The position numbers and the translations under genes are program-made. DNA of 6,834 nt from Dehalococcoidia bacterium (GTDB lineage: Bacteria > Chloroflexota > Dehalococcoidia > Bin125), in assembly GCA_007571275.1 (NCBI GenBank), contig RKRS01000262.1, positions 1-6,834 on the forward strand, read 5' to 3'. A model generated the notes under the pieces. It made no database searches. It was given only the letters and a program-made list of their open reading frames with translations, and was not told where the DNA came from. The first letter of the stretch is position 1. Every line of letters begins with the position of its first letter. Below are positions 1 to 5,423 of the stretch, in pieces.

Positions 1-246
1 CTGCACCGGCTTGCCAAGCGCGGCAATCTGCTCAACCGTCTCTGCGTTGGTCGCGTGGCCTGCGCGCGCCCCATCAAGATCGATCACGTGGAGCATCTCA
101 GCGCCTTGATCGATCCAGCGTTGGGCCGGCGCTATGGGATTGTCGTCGAACACGGTCTCGCGGTCGTAGTCGCCCTGAATCAGACGAACGCAGCGTCCGC
201 CGCGGATATCGATCGCTGGCAGGACATCAATCATGTTCGGACTCAT
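1..246 (-). CDS. hisA: HisA, phosphoribosylformimino-AICAR phosphate isomerase, N-terminal 82 codons (cut by left window edge)
   Basis: HisA converts ProFAR to PRFAR by an Amadori rearrangement, the fourth step of cytoplasmic histidine synthesis, on a (beta/alpha)8 barrel. The reverse strand reads MSPNMIDVLPAIDIRGGRCV and continues with RLIQGDYDRETVF and, further on, EMLHVIDLDGA. The family's first-strand motif (PAIDIRGGRCVRL, with the catalytic-position Asp in AID) and the LHVIDLDGA strand are both present. The remaining two thirds of the protein lie beyond base 1. The start is uncertain: in-frame ATG codons begin at 255, 246 and 234, and none has a good Shine-Dalgarno. I chose 246; a start at 234 would give the shorter N-terminus most usual in the family. 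The gene follows hisH by 12 to 33 bases depending on the start, so the two are probably co-transcribed and translationally linked. HisF and HisA are paralogues, but the VRLIQGDY stretch and its place after hisH favour HisA. Confidence 0.93.
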   Translation of the reverse strand, partial: MSPNMIDVLPAIDIRGGRCVRLIQGDYDRETVFDDNPIAPAQRWIDQGAEMLHVIDLDGARAGHATNAETVEQIAALGKPVQ

Positions 247-267
247 GACGAGCATGGACCCACACCG

Positions 268-912
268 TCAGCTGACCGCGCTCGAGTGTTCGAGCAGGAA
301 GTTGCGATAAATTCGCAGTCCATATGCGCCGCTCTTCTCTGGGTGAAACTGAGTAGCGGCCAAACGCCCACGCTCGACCACGGCGGTTACGTTGGTTCCA
401 TAATCAGTGGTCGCGACGATCTCATCGGGATCGTCCATGTCGCAGAAATAGGAATGCACGAAGTAGAAGTGTGCGCCATCGGGGATGCCGTCGAACAGGG
501 GAGTGGACCGTTGCTGCTCGACACGATTCCAGCCCATATGAGGAATTTTGCGACCCTCAGGCAGCCGCACGACGCGCCCCGACAGCACATCCAGACAAGG
601 ATGCTCGCCGCCCTCTTCCGAGACTGTCATCAATGCCTGCAACCCCATGCAGACCCCGAGAAACGGACGGTCGGCAGCGATGTACTCGCGGATCGGATCG
701 ACCAATTCGCGGGTTCGGAGGTTGTGCATCGTGTCGGCTGCCGCGCCCACGCCCGGCAGGATGACCACATCGGCCTCGTCCATCGACGCCGGGACGGATG
801 CGACCTCAGGTCTCGCGCCAACACGCTCGACCGCCCGCACTACCGAGCGCAGATTACCCGCTCCATAGTCCAGGATGATTACGTCAAGATCGGCCAGTCG
901 TGGATCGCTCAC
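268..912 (-). CDS. hisH: HisH, glutaminase subunit of imidazole-glycerol phosphate synthase
   Basis: HisH hydrolyses glutamine and channels the ammonia to HisF, which makes IGP and AICAR from PRFAR. The 214-residue protein is close to the usual class I glutamine amidotransferase subunit length (about 200). Visible motifs are the N-terminal strand with DYGAGNLRSV (residues 15-24), the oxyanion region LPGVGA (52-57), the nucleophile elbow GVCMGLQ with Cys88, and the C-terminal TQFHPEKS with His190 and Glu192, completing the Cys-His-Glu triad. The GWN and FVHSY motifs typical of HisH are at 127-129 and 151-155. The start codon is GTG (bases 912-910); no AGGAG-like site precedes it, and no better in-frame start lies before the DYGAGN motif. 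The gene faces ligA divergently and is followed at once by hisA on the same strand. The reading is complete and shows no damage. Confidence 0.97.
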   Translation of the reverse strand: MSDPRLADLDVIILDYGAGNLRSVVRAVERVGARPEVASVPASMDEADVVILPGVGAAADTMHNLRTRELVDPIREYIAADRPFLGVCMGLQALMTVSEEGGEHPCLDVLSGRVVRLPEGRKIPHMGWNRVEQQRSTPLFDGIPDGAHFYFVHSYFCDMDDPDEIVATTDYGTNVTAVVERGRLAATQFHPEKSGAYGLRIYRNFLLEHSSAVS

Positions 913-974
913 AGGGTGAGCGTATCAGTAGGATCACCGAGTCCTTCAGCCGCTTCGTTCCTATAGTGAATTCC
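913..974. promoter_or_regulatory. Divergent hisH-ligA intergenic region
   Basis: These 62 bases must hold, or overlap with, the promoters of both divergent genes unless transcription starts inside the coding regions. Seen directly: a TATAGT box (962-967) on the plus strand and a short dyad GGTGA (915-919) / TCACC (934-938) with a 14-base spacer. On the minus strand a loose TACGCT (924-919) sits 6 bases before the hisH GTG. I see no convincing -35 hexamer on either strand at a normal spacing and no Shine-Dalgarno for either gene. The dyad could be an operator or chance; five-base arms are weak evidence. Confidence 0.45.
962..967 (+). promoter_or_regulatory. Candidate -10 box of ligA (TATAGT)
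   Basis: TATAGT matches the TATAAT consensus at five of six positions and ends 7 bases before the ligA ATG at 975. A transcript starting at the usual distance would begin at or next to the ATG, making it leaderless, which fits the absence of a Shine-Dalgarno. The opposing -35 position (about 939-944, GAGTCC) does not resemble TTGACA, so the call rests on the -10 box alone. Confidence 0.3.
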
Positions 975-3215
975 ATGTCAACGTTGTCAGTCTCCAGCGA
1001 CGCTGAACTGATCATCGCGCGTGAACGCGTCGAACTGCTGCGCGCGGAAATCACGCGTCACAATCACCGCTACTACGTTCTCGATGCTCCCGAGATCTCG
1101 GACGCCGAGTACGACGCGTTGTTCCGCGAGCTCAAGCGACTCGAAACCGCATTTCCCGAGCTCGCATCGGCCGACAGTCCCACCCAGACAGTCGGCGCCG
1201 CGCCAGGTCGGACATTCGCGGTCGTCGAACATCGACTGCGGATGCTCTCGCTAGGTAATGCGTTCAACGCAGAGGAACTATTGGCCTGGCGCCAGCGCGC
1301 AGCCGATCTTCTCGACCGTGAAGAGTGGACATTCGTCACGGAGCCGAAGATCGATGGACTCGCGATCGCGCTGGTGTATGAACGCGGCTGTCTGGTGCGG
1401 GCCGCAACGCGAGGGGACGGGCGCGCCGGCGAAGATGTCACGGCCAATCTTCGAGCGATCGACTCCATCCCCAACGAGCTGTGGGGTAACCCACCGCCGC
1501 TCTTCGAGGTCCGCGGTGAGGTGTACATGCCCAAAGCCGGTTTCGACGCCATGAACGCGAACATCGCCGCCCTGAATGAAGAACGCCAGGCGGAAGGGCG
1601 CGCGGCGCTGACCCTATACGCCAATCCGCGCAACGCAGCCGCTGGATCAGTCAGGCAGAAAGATCCGTCGGTAACGGCGAGTCGACCGCTGAACATCGGC
1701 ATCTATCAGCTCGGCTGGTGCGACGATGCGCCGACTCCCGACAGCCACTGGGAAACGCTGGGCTGGCTTGCTGAGTTTGGCTTACCGACCACGCCTGAAG
1801 TCGCTCGGCACGACGGCATCGATGATGCGCTTGCCACATGCGAGGCCTGGAACCAGCGTCGTGACGCGCAGGTGTTTGAGATGGATGGTGTGGTGGTCAA
1901 GGTCGACGATCTCAACCTGCAGGCCGACCTCGGCATCGTCGGACGCGAACCTCGTTGGGCAATCGCCTGGAAGTTCCCGCCACAGGAAGCCTCTACCGTC
2001 GTCGAACAGATTCTGGTCAACGTCGGACGGACCGGAAGCATCAACCCCTACGCCCGATTGCGACCGGTGCGAGTCGGCGGCGTCGAGGTGAAAAACGCCA
2101 CGCTACACAACCTCGATGACATCCGACGCAAGGACATTCGCGAGGGAGACACGGTTGTCATCCGCCGCGCCGGCGAGGTGATCCCACAGGTCGTGAGACC
2201 GGTGTTGGAGCGGCGGAAGGATTCCGCCGAGTGGGAGATGCCCAGCGTTTGTCCCGGCACGACCTGCGGCGAACTCGACTGCGCCAATGAACATTGCGGC
2301 GGCGATCGAGGGCGCCTCGACATTTGCGAGGGCGCGTGGTGCGGCGCACCCGTCTCACGTCAGGACGATGACGTCGATTTCTACTGCTCCAATCGCCACT
2401 GCCCAGCCATCGTCCAACGAGCGCTCGAGCACTTTGCCTCGCGTGGCGCGATGGACATTCGCGGACTCGGTGAGAAGCTGATCAAGCTGCTGTTACGCGA
2501 GGGCGCCATCCGTGACCCGGCTGACATCTACACGCTGCCAGACCGACTCGAAGCGCTTGCGCGGATCCCCGGTCTGGGACAGGTCAAGCGACGCAAGGGG
2601 GAAGACCTCTACGAGGTCGGTGATCGTCTGCGTAACCTGGCCGAAGCGATTCGGTGGTCCAAAACGCGAGGGTTGGCGCACCTGCTGGTCGGTCTGGGCA
2701 TTCGACATGTAGGGAGTGAGAACGCCACGCTCCTGGCGGACGAGTTCGGTTCGCTCGATGCAATCCTGCTCGCACCTCGGGAAGCGTTGGCGGCCGTCGA
2801 GGGAGTGGGACCGATCATCGCCGAGAGCATCGTCGACTGGGCGTTGGACGGCGAGAACTGGTCGTTGGCGCATCGCTTGCAAACGGCCGGGGTTGAGGAT
2901 GAGATTCAACGCGTCGCGGGCGCTCCCGCAGAAACTCCGCTAGAGGGTTTGCGTTTTGTCCTGACCGGACGCTTCGGCGCGATAACGCGGCCACAGGCGG
3001 AAGCTCAGCTGAAGGCTCTGGGCGCAGGCATTGGTTCCTCGGTCAGCAAGAACACGACCGCCCTGTTCGCTGGCGAGGCCGCGGGTTCTAAACGAAAGAA
3101 GGCTGAGTCGCTGAAGCTTCCGATCTGGGACGAGCACCGGCTGATCGACGGATTGGCGAATCCCGCCACGATTCTTGATTGGCTAGCGGAATCGGAACCA
3201 TCCAACGCCGATTGA
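975..3215 (+). CDS. ligA: NAD-dependent DNA ligase LigA (EC 6.5.1.2) with enlarged zinc-finger region
   Basis: LigA joins nicks in duplex DNA using NAD+, sealing Okazaki fragments and repair patches. The 746-residue product is somewhat longer than the usual 670-700. Domain Ia (about 10-75) has the NMN-binding pattern YYVLDAPEISDAEYD (33-47). The adenylation domain carries KIDG with nucleophile Lys125, TRGDGRAGEDV (145-154), EVRGEV (178-183), EMDGVVVKV (302-310) and WKFP (332-335). The OB fold includes NVGRTGSINP (349-358), ATLHN (375-379) and RRAGEVIPQV (397-406). Eight cysteines (426-476) follow, where the family has four. The helix-hairpin-helix region spans about 490-640 and includes GLGIRHVG (573-580). 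A BRCT domain (about 655-727) contains LEGLRFVLTGRF. The same frame stays open upstream to a GTG at 900, but that start would overlap the 5' end of hisH and add 25 residues unlike the family, so I chose the ATG at 975. There is no clear Shine-Dalgarno. Confidence 0.97.
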   Translation: MSTLSVSSDAELIIARERVELLRAEITRHNHRYYVLDAPEISDAEYDALFRELKRLETAFPELASADSPTQTVGAAPGRTFAVVEHRLRMLSLGNAFNAEELLAWRQRAADLLDREEWTFVTEPKIDGLAIALVYERGCLVRAATRGDGRAGEDVTANLRAIDSIPNELWGNPPPLFEVRGEVYMPKAGFDAMNANIAALNEERQAEGRAALTLYANPRNAAAGSVRQKDPSVTASRPLNIGIYQLGWCDDAPTPDSHWETLGWLAEFGLPTTPEVARHDGIDDALATCEAWNQRRDAQVFEMDGVVVKVDDLNLQADLGIVGREPRWAIAWKFPPQEASTVVEQILVNVGRTGSINPYARLRPVRVGGVEVKNATLHNLDDIRRKDIREGDTVVIRRAGEVIPQVVRPVLERRKDSAEWEMPSVCPGTTCGELDCANEHCGGDRGRLDICEGAWCGAPVSRQDDDVDFYCSNRHCPAIVQRALEHFASRGAMDIRGLGEKLIKLLLREGAIRDPADIYTLPDRLEALARIPGLGQVKRRKGEDLYEVGDRLRNLAEAIRWSKTRGLAHLLVGLGIRHVGSENATLLADEFGSLDAILLAPREALAAVEGVGPIIAESIVDWALDGENWSLAHRLQTAGVEDEIQRVAGAPAETPLEGLRFVLTGRFGAITRPQAEAQLKALGAGIGSSVSKNTTALFAGEAAGSKRKKAESLKLPIWDEHRLIDGLANPATILDWLAESEPSNAD

Positions 3216-3217
3216 CG

Positions 3218-3289
3218 TTTAACTCGTGCGAGTTGGGTTCCGGCTTACGCAGAAACGACGAGTCCACCGAGTTTGCGGATAAACCGATC
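3218..3289. repeat. 72-base tandem repeat, copy A
   Basis: This copy aligns without gaps to the next 72 bases; counted by hand, 52 of 72 positions agree (about 72%). It starts two bases after the ligA stop codon. It contains an inverted repeat AACTC/GAGTT around a four-base loop (inside 3221-3234) and a degenerate form of the copy B hairpin: GTTCCGG (3237-3243) against CAGAAAC (3250-3256), with two mismatched pairs. The T-run expected for an intrinsic terminator does not follow the first stem. A role as a dispersed intergenic repeat is inferred; no other copies are in the window. Confidence 0.7.
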
Positions 3290-3361
3290 TTTCATTCGTG
3301 TGCTGTGGGTTCCTGCTTGCCCAGGAACGCGGGTACCATCAAGTTTACGGATAGGCCGATC
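3290..3361. repeat. 72-base tandem repeat, copy B
   Basis: This is the second unit, directly abutting copy A at an exact 72-base offset. The best-conserved blocks are TTCGTG near the start (3295-3300; CTCGTG in copy A), GTGGGTTCC or TTGGGTTCC near base 20, AGTTT near base 55, and CGGATA plus CCGATC at the end. Here the internal stem is perfect (see the hairpin entry). Because 72 is a multiple of three, the two copies also give similar peptides in one frame (LGSGLRRN and VGSCLPRN), but that open frame has no coding support. Confidence 0.7.
3309..3328. other. Perfect 7-bp hairpin within repeat copy B
   Basis: GTTCCTG (3309-3315) and CAGGAAC (3322-3328) are exact reverse complements around the six-base loop CTTGCC. 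No U-tract follows (the next bases are GCGGG), so it is not a canonical Rho-independent terminator. The same positions in copy A form only an imperfect stem. A stem of this kind is common in dispersed intergenic repeats of the REP or MITE type, but assignment to a family is inference. Confidence 0.6.
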
Positions 3362-3364
3362 TCT

Positions 3365-3389
3365 GACTCTATGTCAAATCGGCAGAGTC
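3365..3389. other. Inverted repeat in mreB leader (GACTCT/AGAGTC)
   Basis: GACTCT (3365-3370) and AGAGTC (3384-3389) are perfect 6-bp arms around a 13-base loop. The loop holds TGTCAA (3372-3377), which on the minus strand reads as the -35 consensus TTGACA; no good -10 lies at the matching distance. It could be an operator-type dyad upstream of mreB or a leftover repeat end. The evidence is modest. Confidence 0.3.
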
Positions 3390-3429
3390 GCCCGTCCGTA
3401 TCGTTAATGGACGTCCCGCCGGAACATTG

Positions 3430-3434
3430 AGGAG
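3430..3434 (+). promoter_or_regulatory. Shine-Dalgarno of mreB (AGGAG)
   Basis: AGGAG lies five bases before the ATG at 3440, within the longer complementary stretch TGAGGAG. It is among the strongest ribosome binding sites in the window and fixes the mreB start. I see no convincing -35/-10 pair between the repeats and this site; TATCGT (3399-3404) and GTTAAT (3403-3408) are only weak -10-like matches. Confidence 0.8.
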
Positions 3435-3439
3435 TCCTG

Positions 3440-4501
3440 ATGGTTTGGTGGTCTCCGTTCAGCTGGTTGACCCAACGATTCTCACCTGATGTGGGAATCG
3501 ATTTGGGCACGGCCAACACGCTCGTCTCCGTGCGAGGACGCGGGATCGTGGTGAATGAACCATCGGTTGTCGCGATCAATCGACTTGACAACTCGGTCTT
3601 GGCGATCGGCAAGCAGGCCAAGACAATGGTCGGCCGCACCCCGGCTCACATCATCGCCACAAGACCGTTACGCGATGGGGTGATCTCGGACTTCGACGTC
3701 ACCGCGCGGATGCTCAACCACTTCATTCACGAGGCGCTCCAGCGGAGCGGAACCGGCATCGGCCGACCGCGTGTGATGGTCGGCATCCCGAGTGGAGCAA
3801 CCGAAGTCGAAAAGCGAGCCATCTTTGAGGCGACCCGCTCGGCCGGCGCACGTGAGGTCCACCTGATCGAGGAACCAATGGCTGCTGCGATCGGCGCAGG
3901 GTTACCGATTTTCGAAGCAACCGGCAGCATCGTGGTGGATATCGGGGGAGGCACCACCGAGGTCGCTGTCTGTTCGATGGGCGGCATGGTGGTCAGCACA
4001 TCGACCCGCGTCGCGGGCGATGAGATCGACCAGGCGATCATCGCCTACGCGCGACAGGTTCACAACATTCAGATCGGTGAAGCCTCAGCGGAGAAGATCA
4101 AGATCGCCGGCGCATCAGCCTATCCGCTGGAGGAAGAGCGTGAGGTCACACTGAGCGGCCGCGACCTGTCCACTTCCATGCCCAAGACGGTCACGATCAC
4201 GACGATTGAGCTGCGCGATGCGATTTCGACTGCCGTCTCATCGATCATGGAAGCCGTGCGTAAGACGATGGAGATCACGCCAGCCGAGCTGATTCCCGAC
4301 ATTATGCAGCAGGGGATCGCACTGGCCGGCGGAGGCGCGTATCTGCCAGGCCTGGACCGGCGCCTGTCGCAGGAAACCAAGTTCCCTGTCTACAAAGCCG
4401 ACGCTCCGTTGACCTGCGTGGTGCGTGGTTGCGCCGAGGCGCTGAACGAGACCCGCGCGCTCGCCGCTGCCAACGGTCAGGTCCTGGCCGGTCGACGCTA
4501 G
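3440..4501 (+). CDS. mreB: MreB, actin-like rod-shape-determining protein
   Basis: MreB polymerises with ATP into membrane-bound filaments that steer the side-wall peptidoglycan synthesis machinery. The 353-residue product has the full actin/Hsp70 fold signature: phosphate-1 GIDLGTANT (19-27), the SDFDVT region (83-88), HLIEEPMAAAIGAG (141-154) with the ATPase glutamate region, phosphate-2 DIGGGTTEVAV (167-177), the VAGDEID strand (191-197), and the adenosine motif IALAGGGAYLPGLD (293-306). The usual length is 330-350. The N-terminus MVWWSPFSWLTQRF is longer than in many homologues and has three tryptophans; by analogy with the amphipathic helix of Gram-negative MreB it probably anchors the filament in the inner leaflet. 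The start is set by the AGGAG at 3430. This is the first gene of mreB-mreC-mreD-mrdA; mreC begins 32 bases after its stop. Mbl-type paralogues cannot be excluded by motif alone, but the operon position favours MreB. Confidence 0.97.
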   Translation: MVWWSPFSWLTQRFSPDVGIDLGTANTLVSVRGRGIVVNEPSVVAINRLDNSVLAIGKQAKTMVGRTPAHIIATRPLRDGVISDFDVTARMLNHFIHEALQRSGTGIGRPRVMVGIPSGATEVEKRAIFEATRSAGAREVHLIEEPMAAAIGAGLPIFEATGSIVVDIGGGTTEVAVCSMGGMVVSTSTRVAGDEIDQAIIAYARQVHNIQIGEASAEKIKIAGASAYPLEEEREVTLSGRDLSTSMPKTVTITTIELRDAISTAVSSIMEAVRKTMEITPAELIPDIMQQGIALAGGGAYLPGLDRRLSQETKFPVYKADAPLTCVVRGCAEALNETRALAAANGQVLAGRR

Positions 4502-4533
4502 CGTCAGCACAGGCGATTGGTCGGTGGCGCATC

Positions 4534-5409
4534 GTGTCTCTACTCGGCGCAATCATTCGGCTGTTAGGCGCGCGCACCCGTTGGATCCTCGGGATCGCGC
4601 TACTGATCGGCGCGCTGACCTTGCTCGGACTCGTTGGCTGGGCGGCGACCATCGAAGATACGGCGGCAACCGCGCTCAACCCCGTCCAACGCGCGTTCCG
4701 TCAAGCGGGAGAACCGATCTCGAACCTGCTGAATGACCTCGATGACTTCGGCCGTCTGAATTCCGAGAATCGCGCGCTGCGCTCACGAATCGAGCAACTC
4801 GAAGCTGACAATGCCCGTTTGCGGGAACAGCAGATCCAGGTCACAGCGCGACAGGCGCTGCTAGAAGTACAGGCCGAAACCGACGCGGTCACCCTGACCG
4901 CCTACGTCGTCACGCGAGACCTGACCGGTTTACGCACGATCATCGGCATCGATCGCGGTTCGAACGATGGTCTCCGGGTTGGCCTGCCAATCCTCGCGGC
5001 TGGGGGCACGTTGATCGGACAGATCATCGATGTGCGACCAAACACTTCATTCGTACGGCTGATCACCGACCCCGACAGCGCCGTACGCGTACGACATCAG
5101 ACTTCGCGCAGCGAAGTCGTCGCAACCGGCGACACGCTGGGCAACCTCGAGGTCAGCATTCCCTGGACGTCAGACGTTGAGCTTGGCCACATCTTTGTCA
5201 CGTCCGGGTTGGACGGCGAACTACCCCAGGGGTTGCCGGTCGGTCGAGTCTCGGCGGTCGAAGGCGCCGTGCAGGACGCCTTCCGACATGTCCTGCTTGA
5301 GCCGATTGCGCCTCTCGGTCAGCTTGAGCAGGTCGTCGTTCAACTCACCATTCCACCGCCTGACCTGTCGATTCTCGACGCTGAAGCGTCCAACGACGAC
5401 GGAGGCTGA
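4534..5409 (+). CDS. mreC: MreC, bitopic rod-shape-determining protein
   Basis: MreC links cytoplasmic MreB to the extracytoplasmic part of PBP2 and is thought to activate it. With the GTG start at 4534 the product has 291 residues, within the family range. It shows a short cytoplasmic tail, one membrane segment (about residues 17-37, WILGIALLIGALTLLGLVGWA), a coiled coil (about 72-112, rich in Leu/Glu/Arg, including NSENRALRSRIEQLEADNARL), and two beta domains (about 120-270) with IGIDRGSNDGLRVGLP (137-152), LITDPDSAVRV (176-186) and FVTSGLDGELPQGLPVG (221-237). The last is the family's characteristic loop. The frame is open back into mreB, but upstream starts would add a tail encoded inside mreB; GTG 4534 has a weak GGTGG six bases upstream and gives the expected topology. 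The last residues Asp-Gly-Gly are encoded by the mreD ribosome binding site. Confidence 0.94.
   Translation: MSLLGAIIRLLGARTRWILGIALLIGALTLLGLVGWAATIEDTAATALNPVQRAFRQAGEPISNLLNDLDDFGRLNSENRALRSRIEQLEADNARLREQQIQVTARQALLEVQAETDAVTLTAYVVTRDLTGLRTIIGIDRGSNDGLRVGLPILAAGGTLIGQIIDVRPNTSFVRLITDPDSAVRVRHQTSRSEVVATGDTLGNLEVSIPWTSDVELGHIFVTSGLDGELPQGLPVGRVSAVEGAVQDAFRHVLLEPIAPLGQLEQVVVQLTIPPPDLSILDAEASNDDGG
5082..5093. other. Perfect 12-bp palindrome inside mreC
   Basis: CGTACGCGTACG reads the same on both strands. The half-site CGTACG also occurs at 5052-5057. It lies within codons of the conserved MreC region around residues 183-187, so codon choice alone could produce it. It is listed because a second strong palindrome follows six bases later. 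Confidence 0.5.
5100..5118. other. Perfect 8-bp hairpin inside mreC
   Basis: GACTTCGC (5100-5107) and GCGAAGTC (5111-5118) are exact reverse complements around a three-base loop GCA. The codons give residues Q189 to V195. It has no T-tract. It could act as an mRNA structure within the operon transcript, for instance slowing decay or ribosomes, or be chance in GC-rich coding DNA. Confidence 0.5.
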
Positions 5410-5423
5410 CGAGGTGAGCCTCC
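5401..5423 (+). promoter_or_regulatory. mreD ribosome binding site within a stem-loop spanning the mreC stop and mreD start
   Basis: GGAGG (5401-5405) is a full Shine-Dalgarno, eight bases before the mreD GTG at 5414. The segment GGAGGCT (5401-5407) is the exact reverse complement of AGCCTCC (5417-5423). The nine-base loop (5408-5416) carries the last two bases of the mreC stop codon (TGA, 5407-5409) and the mreD start codon. If the stem forms, the ribosome binding site is hidden; a ribosome finishing mreC would melt it. This suggests translational coupling of mreD to mreC. Confidence 0.6.

Noticed and set aside
55..966. Long plus-strand open frame of 303 codons opposite hisH and hisA
   Set aside because: It is antisense to two clearly recognisable histidine genes, shows no family motifs, and its length follows from the GC-rich codon pattern of the real genes.
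900..974. Upstream extension of ligA to a GTG at 900
   Set aside because: It would overlap the 5' end of divergent hisH and add 25 residues not resembling a LigA N-terminus; the ATG at 975 gives the expected start.
976..981. Minus-strand TTGACA as -35 for hisH, with TATAGG at 965-960
   Set aside because: The two elements are only 10 bases apart, too close for a promoter, and no -10-like sequence lies at 16-18 bases.
1361..1370. CGCGATCGCG palindrome in ligA, resembling the cyanobacterial HIP1 octamer GCGATCGC
   Set aside because: The octamer occurs only sporadically and is expected by chance in GC-rich coding DNA with many GATC sites; nothing indicates dense HIP1-type repetition.
3372..3377. 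Minus-strand TTGACA in the mreB leader as an antisense promoter
   Set aside because: The best -10 at a proper distance is TATCCG, a weak match, and no gene or plausible small RNA is evident on that strand.
3179..3430. 83-codon open frame spanning the ligA end and the repeats
   Set aside because: It consists largely of the two repeat units translated; the similar peptides follow from a repeat length divisible by three. It begins inside ligA and has no Shine-Dalgarno.
4429..4533. Upstream start for mreC inside mreB
   Set aside because: It would add 35 residues encoded by the mreB end in another frame, unlike the MreC family; GTG 4534 gives the normal short tail and membrane segment.
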